A stretch of DNA of 64,000 nucleotides from Bradyrhizobium sp. Ash2021. Lineage in GTDB: Bacteria; Pseudomonadota; Alphaproteobacteria; Rhizobiales; Xanthobacteraceae. Position 1 is the first letter of the stretch, and every line of letters begins with the position of its first letter. The stretch covers positions 248,001 to 312,000 of the forward strand of contig NZ_CP100604.1 of the NCBI RefSeq assembly GCF_031202265.1. The letters are read 5' to 3'. Below are positions 36,734 to 44,322 of this stretch, piece by piece. The notes under the pieces were generated by a model that searched no databases, was not told where the DNA came from, and saw only the letters and a list, made by a program, of their open reading frames with translations. The translations under genes and the position numbers were made by a program.

Positions 36734-37312
36734 ATGCGGATAGCTTTAGTTGGGGCCTTGCTGGGAGCAATCACCAGCGGATCGTTCGCGCACGCCGCCG
36801 ATGTCGCCGCCGGCAAGGAAAAGGCCGAGCTGTGCGCCGGCTGTCACGGCGACAACGGCATTTCGCAAACCGAAAACATTCCCTCGCTGGCCGGCCAGCA
36901 GGATCAGTTCGTCCAGTGGCAATTGGTGTATTTCCGCGCCGGCAGCCGCAAGAACGAGCAGATGCAGCCCGTCGTCGAGCAAATCAACAACGAGGACATC
37001 AGGAATCTCGGGGCCTATTTTTCATCGCTGACGCCGCCGCAAGGCCCGAAGGACGACAATCCGGATCTGTCCGAGAAGGGCAAGCAGGCCGCCGCCGGAC
37101 GGCGCTGCGCCTCATGCCACACCGATAGCTATGCCGGGACCAAGGCGGTCGCGCGCATCGCCGGCCAGCGCGAGGACTATCTCCTCAAGGCGCTGCACGA
37201 CTACAAATCAGGCGTGCGATCCGGCGGCGGCCAGGCCGCGATGGCCGATGTCGCCTATCCCCTGAGCGAAGAAGAGATCGAAGCGCTCGCGCATTATCTG
37301 GCGCATTTGTAG
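36734..37312 (+). CDS. Periplasmic dihaem cytochrome c (c4-like)
   Basis: A 192-residue cytochrome with a signal peptide and two haem-binding motifs, CAGCHG near residues 34-38 and CASCHT near 126. Methionine ligands and the tandem arrangement fit cytochrome c4 or c553-type subunits. It sits after the sorbosone dehydrogenase-like gene, so it may accept electrons from it; this is inferred only from location. The interrupted repeat and the insertion sequence follow it. Confidence 0.9.
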   Translation: MRIALVGALLGAITSGSFAHAADVAAGKEKAELCAGCHGDNGISQTENIPSLAGQQDQFVQWQLVYFRAGSRKNEQMQPVVEQINNEDIRNLGAYFSSLTPPQGPKDDNPDLSEKGKQAAAGRRCASCHTDSYAGTKAVARIAGQREDYLLKALHDYKSGVRSGGGQAAMADVAYPLSEEEIEALAHYLAHL

Positions 37313-37327
37313 TTGCCGCAAATGCCT

Positions 37328-37453
37328 GTCGTCCCTGCGAAAGCAGGGACCCATAACCACCGTCTTCAAAATGTTGCGGAAGTTGTCAAACCGCCCTGCC
37401 TTAACTCGATAGGTCTCGGCGTATGGGTCCCTGCTCCCGTGCGCAATTGCGCA
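37328..37453. repeat. Left part of a GTCGTCCCTG-type repeat, split by an insertion sequence
   Basis: Starts GTCGTCCCTGCG and AGCAGGGACCCATA, and near 37426 has TATGGGTCCCTG. Its missing end, GCAGGGACGAC, is found at 38897-38907 on the far side of the insertion sequence. The complete form matches the architecture of the repeat at 27810-27940. Confidence 0.75.
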
Positions 37454-37457
37454 CTAG

Positions 37458-38892
37458 CATTACAGTTGCTTTTTTGATTTGAAGTGGGCGCGTTGAGCGG
37501 CAGCCTGGTGAGCTCTGCGCCAAAAAGACCATGCGATGATGTGTGCGGGTTGAATCCGCTTTCGCGCAAGTCTGATGGCAATGCGGCGGATTTCCTGGAT
37601 TGACCAACGGATCAGTGGTGGGGTGGTTATGCTTTGGCTTTTGCCGGGGGGCGCCGTTTCGTTTTTTTGGGCGGTGGCGGATTGGCGCGATGTCGGATCG
37701 CGGCCATCATGGCGAAGGCGAGCATCACCAAGGACACATGACGGTGCCAGCCATGCCAGGATCTGCTCTCGTTGTGATCGAGCCCGAACTCGTTTTTCGC
37801 GGTTTCAAAGCCGTCCTCGATCGCCCATCGATGGCCTTCGACCGCGACCAGCGTTTCAAGGGCTGTTCCCGCTGGGCACCAGGTGGTGAAGAAGGCGAGG
37901 TCATCATCGGCGATGCGACGACGGATCAGTAGACCGCGTGTCCACAAACCGTCATTTGCACTGTTGAACTGCTCGGCCTCGAGATCGGCCAATTCGAGAT
38001 AACACCAATCGTGCAGCCGCGGTCCTTTGGTTCCGGCTCCCGCCGACAGGCGCTTCCAGTCGGATGAGTGCCGCGTCCGGGCGAGGTCTGCAGCCGTACC
38101 GGCGACCGGCGGTCGCTTGCCCCAGGATCGAAACACATGAGCGCTGCTGACCCCAAGCACGTAGCCTTTGCCTGCCCGACGTAGCTGCTGTTCGATGTTG
38201 CCAACACCGTAGACGGTATCGCCGGCAACCCACCTGAATGGTACAGACGCGGCTATCGCGCGTGCGATCATTCTCGTCGCAAGCCTTGGTTTGGTCGCAA
38301 AGCCGACATCGGCAGGCACATATGCGGCTTCCAGACGATCCGGATCGTCGGTCCATTCCTTCGGGAGATACAACGCGCGATCGATGAACGCATGGCCATG
38401 ACGCGAAACGTAGGCAGCGAAGACGCCGATCTGGCAGTTCGTGATCTTCCCTGCCGAACCAGTGTATTGCCGCGCCACTCCGCATGACGCTTTGCCCTGT
38501 TTGAGAAAACCGGTCTCGTCGATCACCAGCACCGCATCGTCATCCGCCAAATGCTCGATGACGTAGTCGCGCACGATATCGCGCAGGGCATCGGCGTCCC
38601 AGTCTCCACGACCCAGAATCGCCTGCTGCCGCCATGGGCCGGGATCGCCAGCCGCCTCCGCGCGCATCCAACCGGTCTTGCGCTGCTCATCTCCGAGCAG
38701 ACCTTCCAGGAATAGACCTGCATTCGTCGCAACACGCTCTTGCGTGAACAACGGACGTATCCGTTGCTTGATCTCTCGAAGCGACGCCGCCCACAACGCA
38801 AGCGTCTCCTCAACCGACGCGGCCCGCGCCCACGACATTCGAATCATGGTTGCCCATGGATTCAGAAGCCCGCAAAAAAAGCAACTGTAATG
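37458..38892. mobile_element. IS701-family insertion sequence with CTAG target duplication
   Basis: The element is 1435 bp with one transposase gene on the minus strand. Its terminal inverted repeats match exactly for 18 bases, CATTACAGTTGCTTTTTT at the left and its inverse at the right. The 4-base direct repeat CTAG flanks it at 37454-37457 and 38893-38896, matching the YTAR target preference of the IS701 family. Both ends and the gene appear intact, so it may still be mobile. Confidence 0.9.
37627..38847 (-). CDS. IS701-family DDE transposase
   Basis: A 406-residue transposase. The family pattern is visible: VLVIDETGFLKQGKASCGVARQY (first catalytic Asp), the central VAGDTVYG (second Asp), and the RWAIEDGFETAKNEFGLDH region with the catalytic Glu. 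The C-terminus is basic and proline/lysine-rich. It fills most of the insertion sequence and its frame is uninterrupted. Confidence 0.95.
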   Translation of the reverse strand: MIRMSWARAASVEETLALWAASLREIKQRIRPLFTQERVATNAGLFLEGLLGDEQRKTGWMRAEAAGDPGPWRQQAILGRGDWDADALRDIVRDYVIEHLADDDAVLVIDETGFLKQGKASCGVARQYTGSAGKITNCQIGVFAAYVSRHGHAFIDRALYLPKEWTDDPDRLEAAYVPADVGFATKPRLATRMIARAIAASVPFRWVAGDTVYGVGNIEQQLRRAGKGYVLGVSSAHVFRSWGKRPPVAGTAADLARTRHSSDWKRLSAGAGTKGPRLHDWCYLELADLEAEQFNSANDGLWTRGLLIRRRIADDDLAFFTTWCPAGTALETLVAVEGHRWAIEDGFETAKNEFGLDHNESRSWHGWHRHVSLVMLAFAMMAAIRHRANPPPPKKTKRRPPAKAKA

Positions 38893-38896
38893 CTAG

Positions 38897-38907
38897 GCAG
38901 GGACGAC
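38897..38907. repeat. Right end of the split GTCGTCCCTG-type repeat
   Basis: GCAGGGACGAC is the inverse of the left edge at 37328 and completes the repeat once the insertion sequence and one CTAG copy are removed. Confidence 0.65.
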
Positions 38908-38940
38908 GCTAGAGTTTGGAGCGCGGCCGCAAGCTGCGAG

Positions 38941-39858
38941 TCAGCCCCGCTGCTTCTCATACGCCTTGAGATGGGTGTAGGCGATGCGCAGTTTCGGCAC
39001 CGGGATCTTGGCGGCGTCGGCGCGGGCCACGAGATCGCCGATCACGTGATCGGCCTCGACCGGCAGCCCCGCCTTGACGTCACGGAACATCGACGCGGTC
39101 ATCGGCGAGCCTTCCGCTGTCAGCAGGCCGCGGGTGCGCTGGAAGAACGTCCCGCCCGGCGCAAAGCCTTCGGCGGCGGAGATCGCGCTGCACTCGTCGA
39201 GCATGCCGAGCAGAAAATCCTTGCCGCCGGTCGCCGCCAAAATATTGCCGACCGAGGTGCGCATCAGGCAGGTTGAAGCTGCGAGCGAGGCGAGGAACAC
39301 CCATTTCTCCCACATGTCCTGCATGACGTGTTCGCTCGCCGCCGCACCGGCAACGCTGGAAAAAACCTCCGCGATGGCGCGAACCCGCTCCGACATGCCG
39401 CCGTCGCGTTCGCCGAAATTGAGCGACTGCAGCGGCGCCAGTTGAACCACCTCGCGCGCCTCGTTGAGCGTTGCGGCAATCGCGCAGAGACCGCCGAGCA
39501 CGCGCTCGTTGCCGAATTTTCCGTCGAGCACGTTGAGGTGCAGCATGCCGTTGAGCAGCGGAATGATCGCGGTTTGCTGTCCGACGGCGGGCGCAAAGGA
39601 TTTGATCGCATCGTCGAGATCGAACGCCTTGCAGCTCAGCAGCACGACATCGAACTTTTCGGCGAGCTTGTCGGCCTGCACCGTCGGCGGGTTCTTCAGC
39701 GTCACGTCGCCGTTAGGGCTCTTGATCACGAGGCCCGCACCGGCGAGCTCGGCGGCGCGCTTCGGGCGGACCAGAAACGTCACCTCGCGCCCGGCCTCAA
39801 GCAACCTGCCGCCAAAATATCCGCCGATAGCGCCGGCACCGACCACGAGAACGCGCAT
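38941..39858 (-). CDS. panE: 2-dehydropantoate 2-reductase
   Basis: A ketopantoate reductase of pantothenate synthesis, 305 residues. The N-terminal NADP motif is VVGAGAIGGYFGGRL, the middle has LLSCKAFDLDDAIK and LLNGM, and the C-terminal catalytic region has MWEKWVFLAS with the conserved Lys and later a DHVIGDL segment. Paralogues of this family (PanE/ApbA-like) also exist, so the substrate is not proven. The insertion sequence lies downstream of its stop. Confidence 0.85.
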   Translation of the reverse strand: MRVLVVGAGAIGGYFGGRLLEAGREVTFLVRPKRAAELAGAGLVIKSPNGDVTLKNPPTVQADKLAEKFDVVLLSCKAFDLDDAIKSFAPAVGQQTAIIPLLNGMLHLNVLDGKFGNERVLGGLCAIAATLNEAREVVQLAPLQSLNFGERDGGMSERVRAIAEVFSSVAGAAASEHVMQDMWEKWVFLASLAASTCLMRTSVGNILAATGGKDFLLGMLDECSAISAAEGFAPGGTFFQRTRGLLTAEGSPMTASMFRDVKAGLPVEADHVIGDLVARADAAKIPVPKLRIAYTHLKAYEKQRG

Positions 39859-39913
39859 TGATCAACTCTCCAATATTAGACGGCCCTGTTTTTACCGGAC
39901 CTTGTTAAACTCT

Positions 39914-40031
39914 CGTCATGCCCGGGCTTGTCCCGGGCATCCACGTCTTAGCAGCGTTGCAACAAGCAAGACGTGGATGGCCGGGTTGTCTATCATAACG
40001 ACGCGCTTCGCGCTTTTGCCCGGCCATGACG
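39914..40031. repeat. CGTCATGCCCGGG-type palindromic repeat
   Basis: The unit runs from CGTCATGCCCGGG to CCCGGCCATGACG, with inner inverse pairs CATCCACGTCTT and AGACGTGGATG. It separates panE and the SDR gene. Confidence 0.85.
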
Positions 40032-40052
40032 AATAACGGAGAAGTGTTACAT

Positions 40053-40790
40053 TCACCACTTTTCCCCAAACGGCCGGATCTCGAGCTCAAAGGTCCAGGC
40101 GCTGCGCGGCTGCTGGTACAATTGCCAGTAGGAGGCCGCGACGGAAGCCGGCGGCATCAGCAGATAGGGATTGTCGAGCGCTTCCTTGCCCCAGAGCTGT
40201 TCGCGGCGCTCGCGCACCCAGGCGGTGTCGACGCCGGAATCGATGATCAGATGCGCGACATGGATGTTCTTCGGCCCGAGCTCGCGCGCCATCGATTGCG
40301 CCACGGCGCGAAGCCCGAATTTCGCGCTGGCAAACGCCGCATAGCCGCTGCCGCCGCGCAACGAAGCGGTGGCGCCAGTGAAGAAGATATTGCCCTGGCC
40401 GCGCGGCAGCATCAGCCGCGCCGCTTCGCGGCCGGCCAGGAAGCCGGCCCAGCAGGCCATTTCCCAGACTTTTCGGAACACCCGGTCGGTGGTCTCCAGA
40501 ATCGGGAAATTGACGTTGGCGCCGACATTGAAGATGCAGATTTCCAGCGGCGCGTGCTTGTCGGCGTCGTTGAGGAAGGTGGCAACCTCGTCTTCCTTCC
40601 GGGCATCGAGCGTGCGCGCCACGATCGATCCGCCGGCGGCCTCGATCTCCCCGACCAGCGGCTCGAGCTTGGCGCCGTCGCGCCGGCCGGCGAACACCGT
40701 AAACCCTTCGGCGGCGAATTTCTTGGCAATCTCGCCGCCGATATAATCGCCGGCGCCGATCACGGCGCAGGTGGCGTTTCGCTTTTGCAT
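40053..40790 (-). CDS. Short-chain dehydrogenase/reductase
   Basis: A 245-residue Rossmann-fold oxidoreductase. The N-terminal cofactor motif appears as VIGAGDYIGGEIAKKF, a degenerate form of TGxxxGxG. NVGAN stands where NNAG is usual, and the catalytic Tyr-x-x-x-Lys may be represented by SGYAAFASAKFGLRA, with Tyr replaced in the standard spacing (YAAFASAK). This atypical active site makes the reaction uncertain. The gene is followed by a palindromic repeat upstream and a DsbA-type isomerase gene. Confidence 0.8.
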   Translation of the reverse strand: MQKRNATCAVIGAGDYIGGEIAKKFAAEGFTVFAGRRDGAKLEPLVGEIEAAGGSIVARTLDARKEDEVATFLNDADKHAPLEICIFNVGANVNFPILETTDRVFRKVWEMACWAGFLAGREAARLMLPRGQGNIFFTGATASLRGGSGYAAFASAKFGLRAVAQSMARELGPKNIHVAHLIIDSGVDTAWVRERREQLWGKEALDNPYLLMPPASVAASYWQLYQQPRSAWTFELEIRPFGEKW

Positions 40791-40808
40791 TTGGTGTGCT
40801 CCTTATCC

Positions 40809-40892
40809 CGTCATTGCGAGGAGCGTTCGCGACGAAGCAATCCACACTTGCTTTGCGGCCTGATGGATTGCTTCGCTTCGCTCGCAATGACG
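40809..40892. repeat. CGTCATTGCGAGGAGC-type palindromic repeat
   Basis: CGTCATTGCGAGGAGC at the left and CGCTCGCAATGACG at the right with inner GAAGCAATCCA and TGGATTGCTTC. It lies between the SDR and isomerase genes. Confidence 0.88.
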
Positions 40893-40899
40893 GAAGCGA

Positions 40900-41505
40900 T
40901 TACTTCCCCGAAACCAATTCCTCGACTTCGCGCAATTGCTCCTTGCCGAAGAACATTTCCTTGCCGACAAAGAACGTCGGCGAACCGAAGGCGCCGCGTT
41001 CGACCGCGCCTTGCGTGTTCTCGATCAGCTTTGCCTTGACGTCGGCATCTTGCGAGCGGGCCAGCAGCTTTGCCGCATCGAGCCCGGACGACGCCAGCGC
41101 CTTGGCCGCCACTTCCGGATCGTCCATCTTCTTCGGCTCGACCCACATATGATGAAACGCTGCGTCGACATATTCAGCCAATACGCCCTCGAATTGCGCC
41201 GCGACCGCGGCGCGCATCAGGTTCAGCGTGTTGATCGGGAAGAACGGATTCCAGACGTAGGGTTTGACGTTGAAGCGCTTGACGAAGCGCTCGGTCTCCA
41301 GCATTTGAAATTCGGGTTTGTTCTTGACGCCGGCCAGTGTCTCGGCCGGCGATTTGTTGTTGGTGGCCTTGAAAATGCCGCCGAGCAGGATCGGGACATA
41401 TTCGAATTTCGCGCCGGTGCGCTTTTCGATCGCCGGGATCGCCTCATGGCTGAGAAAGGCGTTGGGGCTGCCGAAATCGAACAGGAATTGCGGATTGGTG
41501 CTCAC
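40900..41505 (-). CDS. 2-hydroxychromene-2-carboxylate isomerase / GST-kappa-type DsbA-fold protein
   Basis: A 201-residue DsbA-fold protein without a CxxC active site. The N-terminal FDFGSPNAFLSHEAIP has the catalytic serine position of kappa-class and HCCA isomerases, followed by the PILLGGIFKATNNKSP segment typical of that family, and PFFPINTLNLMRA. HCCA isomerase works in naphthalene breakdown, but no such pathway is present here, so the substrate is unknown. A perfect 13-base inverted repeat lies 49 bases before the start. Confidence 0.88.
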   Translation of the reverse strand: MSTNPQFLFDFGSPNAFLSHEAIPAIEKRTGAKFEYVPILLGGIFKATNNKSPAETLAGVKNKPEFQMLETERFVKRFNVKPYVWNPFFPINTLNLMRAAVAAQFEGVLAEYVDAAFHHMWVEPKKMDDPEVAAKALASSGLDAAKLLARSQDADVKAKLIENTQGAVERGAFGSPTFFVGKEMFFGKEQLREVEELVSGK

Positions 41506-41553
41506 GGCGGTCTCCCTGATGTCTTTGCCATATTGTGGCGCAACGGGCGTGGC

Positions 41554-41592
41554 GCGTCCACAGTATCATGATGCGCATAATACTGTGGACGC
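41554..41592. promoter_or_regulatory. Perfect 13-base inverted repeat upstream of the isomerase gene
   Basis: GCGTCCACAGTAT (41554-41566) and ATACTGTGGACGC (41580-41592) are exact inverses around a 13-base loop. It lies upstream of the isomerase start and after the DUF2239 stop, so it may be an operator or a terminator-like hairpin; no T-run supports a terminator on the minus strand. Confidence 0.55.
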
Positions 41593-41784
41593 AGGGAGTC
41601 GAGAACCGAATCAGCCCCTGCAGACAAAACCCGGCGGCAGCGTCAGCATCATGATTCGCGCGGAGGCGCTGCCAGAATCGAGAATGATTGTTCCTGTCGA
41701 TCGGAGTAACACATCGATGCCGCGCACCGATGCGGTGCGCGGGGGCGAGAGGTTTTTGGCGAAGGGGTTAGAGGCCGGTCGCGG

Positions 41785-42393
41785 CTATGGCGGTTCGGCG
41801 CGATCGCTGAAGGCGAGCTTGACGATGTGATCGCGGATATCGCCCGGCCAGCCGGCAATCAGCCCGGTGAACCGACGCCGATCATCCGCAAACAACGCCC
41901 GCGAGGCTTCCTCGAAGCCAGCGAGATTGCCGGCCATGTCAGACATGAAATGATAGGCCGCATCTCGTGCGGCGCGGGCGCGATCGATGTCTCCGCTCGC
42001 GCGCCTTGCTTCGTCGACGAGTTTCCGCAATGCCACCGATGCCCCGCCGGGCTGTGCGGCGAGCCATTCCCAATGCCGCGGCAACAGCGTCACTTCGCGG
42101 GCGACGACGCCGAGTTTGGGCCGTCCGCGCCCGCGCGGTTCCAGCGCCGCCTGATCGTCGGCGGGTTGCGGATTCGAATCGGATTGCGGCAGGCGCGCGA
42201 CGATATCGCGTTCGGTGCCGCGGAGGTCCAGATCGATCGGCCGGCCGGTTGCATCGTCAAAGATCACGATCGGCGCTGAAGCCGCCTTTCTGGACGCCTT
42301 CATGACCGCAAGTGCTACTTCGGCGAGTGGACCTGTGACCAGGCGTTGCTGGCCCGTGAAGGCGGTGAACTGGGGGCGGGTTGTCTGCATCAT
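41785..42393 (-). CDS. DUF2239-family protein
   Basis: A 202-residue protein with the family features FTAFTGQQRLVTG near the start, FDDATGRPIDLDLRGTERDI, the basic RGRGRPKLGVVAREVTLLPRHWEWL motif and a C-terminal helical segment. No function is established; the GRGRPKLGV stretch resembles basic motifs of DNA-associated proteins. It is divergent from a GST gene, and paired dyads lie in the gap. I saw no frame defects. Confidence 0.85.
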   Translation of the reverse strand: MMQTTRPQFTAFTGQQRLVTGPLAEVALAVMKASRKAASAPIVIFDDATGRPIDLDLRGTERDIVARLPQSDSNPQPADDQAALEPRGRGRPKLGVVAREVTLLPRHWEWLAAQPGGASVALRKLVDEARRASGDIDRARAARDAAYHFMSDMAGNLAGFEEASRALFADDRRRFTGLIAGWPGDIRDHIVKLAFSDRAEPP

Positions 42394-42423
42394 CGGGTGA
42401 ACCTGAATTTCCTCAAATCTATA

Positions 42424-42467
42424 TTTACCCGGATAAATTGATATGTCAATATCACCCGGGTAAATAT
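42424..42467. promoter_or_regulatory. Paired palindromic dyads between DUF2239 and GST genes
   Basis: The left dyad TTTACCCGGATAAA (42424-42437) and the right dyad around ACCCGGGT (42454-42461, within ATATCACCCGGGTAAATAT) are both near-palindromic. Their outer parts, ATATTTACCCGG (42421-42432) and CCGGGTAAATAT (42456-42467), are perfect inverses of each other. They sit upstream of both divergent genes, so a dimeric regulator could control both. The protein is not encoded nearby. Confidence 0.65.
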
Positions 42468-42552
42468 ATCAGTCCTCGCCTGGTGTCTCGACTTTCCCGC
42501 CCCCGGCTGGCACCAAGCCCGGGCGCGACGCGCTAATACTCGGGGGACATCG

Positions 42553-43218
42553 ATGCTGACCGTTCATCATCTCAACAATTCGCGCTCGCAGCGCGTGCTG
42601 TGGCTGCTCGAAGAGCTCGGCGTTCCCTACGACATCGTGCGCTATCAGCGTCAGCCCGATATGCGCGCGCCGAAAGAGCTGCGCGACATTCATCCGCTCG
42701 GGAAATCGCCCGTCATCACCGACAACGGCAACACCATCGCCGAATCCGGCGCGATCGCCGAATACATCATCGGCACCTATGGCAATGGCCGCCTGATCCC
42801 GCCGCCGAACACGCCGGAGCGGCTGCGCTACACCTATTGGCTGCATTATGCGGAAGGCTCAGCGATGCCGCCGCTGCTGTTGAAACTGCTGTTCACGCTG
42901 ATGCCGAAGCGCGCGCCGGCGCTGCTGCGGCCGCTGGTGCGAAAAGTCTCCAACCAGGCGCTGACCACGCTGGTCAATCCGCAGCTGAAGCAGCACATGG
43001 CGTTCTGGGAAAGCGAACTCGGCAAGAGCGAATGGTTCGCCGGCGCCGAATTCTCCGGCGCCGACATCCAGATGAGCTTTCCGCTTGAAGCAGCCGCCGC
43101 GCGTGGCGGGCTGGAGGTCGGCCATCCCAAGGCGATGGCGTTCGTTGACCGCATCCAGGCCCGCCCGGCCTATATACGCGCGCTGGAAAAAGGCGGGCCG
43201 TACACGATCGGGCGGTGA
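42553..43218 (+). CDS. Glutathione S-transferase
   Basis: A 221-residue GST with an N-terminal thioredoxin-like domain (LTVHHLNNSRSQRVLWLLEELGVPYD, including SRSQR at the catalytic Ser position and the conserved Pro in LGKSPVITD) and a C-terminal helical domain with the ESGAIAEYI motif before it. It is probably a cytosolic detoxification enzyme; the substrate is unknown. Start ATG at 42553 has GGGGGA upstream. It is divergent from DUF2239. Confidence 0.9.
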   Translation: MLTVHHLNNSRSQRVLWLLEELGVPYDIVRYQRQPDMRAPKELRDIHPLGKSPVITDNGNTIAESGAIAEYIIGTYGNGRLIPPPNTPERLRYTYWLHYAEGSAMPPLLLKLLFTLMPKRAPALLRPLVRKVSNQALTTLVNPQLKQHMAFWESELGKSEWFAGAEFSGADIQMSFPLEAAAARGGLEVGHPKAMAFVDRIQARPAYIRALEKGGPYTIGR

Positions 43219-43222
43219 ACGA

Positions 43223-43315
43223 TCATCCTTCGCCTGTCACGGGACGGAAGGCGATGCCGGCCGCCAGCGGCACCGCCAGCACCAGCCCGATCGCGGTCCA
43301 TTTTCGCCAGCCCAC
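43223..43315 (-). CDS. Candidate 30-residue membrane microprotein
   Basis: A short frame encodes MGWRKWTAIGLVLAV and continues with a hydrophobic segment to RPVTGEG, 30 residues with one likely transmembrane helix. The GTG start at 43315 has GGGAGAG five bases upstream, a good ribosome-binding site. It sits 35 bp downstream of the SDR stop on the same strand. There is no homologue I recognise, so this is a low-confidence small gene. Confidence 0.35.
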   Translation of the reverse strand: MGWRKWTAIGLVLAVPLAAGIAFRPVTGEG

Positions 43316-43350
43316 GCGCCTCTCCCGCCGCCGATAACGGCGAAGCGGTT

Positions 43351-44247
43351 CTAGCCCGCCTTCTGCGCTCCGCCAACCGAAGGCAGCGCTTGCACGGCGA
43401 CGCCGGGCGGCGGCACATCGTCGTCGGGCACGAAGAAATCCGACATCAGCGGTACCGAACGATCGACCCGGTAAGGCTCGAAGTCGCGCACGCCACTGGC
43501 GTAGAGCAGCTTGTCGTCGATGCAGAAATGTCCGGTGAATTCGCGCGACGGCTTTGTGAAGATCGCGTAGGCCGCGTCGCCCATGATCTCGGGCGTGCGG
43601 CTGGCGCGCATCATGGCGTCGCCGCCCAAGAGATTGCCGACCGCGGCGGTCGCGATCGTGGTGCGCGGCCACAGCGCGTTGACTGCGATACCGGCGGATC
43701 TCAGTTCGCCCGATAAGCCCAGCACGCACATGCTCATGCCGAACTTCGCCATGGTGTAGGCGGTGGAATGCTCGAACCATTTCGCCTTCATGTCGAGCGG
43801 CGGCGACAGCATCAGGATGTGCGGGTTTTCGGCCTTCTTCAAATGCGGGATGCAATATTTCGACACCATGAAGGTGCCACGGGTGTTGATTCCCATCATC
43901 AGGTCGAACCGCTTGATGTCGGTCGCTTGCGAGTTGGTCAGGCTGATGGCGCTGGCATTGTTGACGCAGACATCGATGCCGCCGAATTCGGCGACGGTCT
44001 GGTCGATCGCCGCCATGACCTGCGCTTCGTCCCGGATATCGCACAGCACCGGCAGCGCCTTGCCGCCGGCGGCGCGGACCTCGTCGGCGGCGGTGTAGAT
44101 GGTGCCCTTGAGTTTCGGGTGCGGCTCCGCGGTCTTGGCGGCGATCGCGACATTGGCGCCGTCGCGTGCCGCCCGCAGCGCGATCGCAAGCCCGATGCCA
44201 CGGCTGGCGCCGGAGATGAACAGCGTCTTGCCTTTGAGGGATGTCAT
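43351..44247 (-). CDS. Short-chain dehydrogenase (HSDL2-like)
   Basis: A 298-residue SDR with the cofactor motif ISGASRGIGLAIALRAARDG, NNASAISL, and the catalytic Tyr-x-x-x-Lys in STAYTMAKFGMSM. It resembles the SDR part of HSDL2-type peroxisomal proteins, including the segment LKGTIYTAADEVRAAGGKALP, but has no SCP2 domain. The substrate is probably a lipid or short acyl derivative; this is inference. MFS and microprotein genes flank it on the same strand. Confidence 0.87.
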   Translation of the reverse strand: MTSLKGKTLFISGASRGIGLAIALRAARDGANVAIAAKTAEPHPKLKGTIYTAADEVRAAGGKALPVLCDIRDEAQVMAAIDQTVAEFGGIDVCVNNASAISLTNSQATDIKRFDLMMGINTRGTFMVSKYCIPHLKKAENPHILMLSPPLDMKAKWFEHSTAYTMAKFGMSMCVLGLSGELRSAGIAVNALWPRTTIATAAVGNLLGGDAMMRASRTPEIMGDAAYAIFTKPSREFTGHFCIDDKLLYASGVRDFEPYRVDRSVPLMSDFFVPDDDVPPPGVAVQALPSVGGAQKAG

Positions 44248-44322
44248 GGGAGCCTCCAGTCAGTAACGCAGGGACCGTCGGCTCCCTCTCCCAAAAGGGG
44301 AGAGGGAGCGATGGAGATCGCC

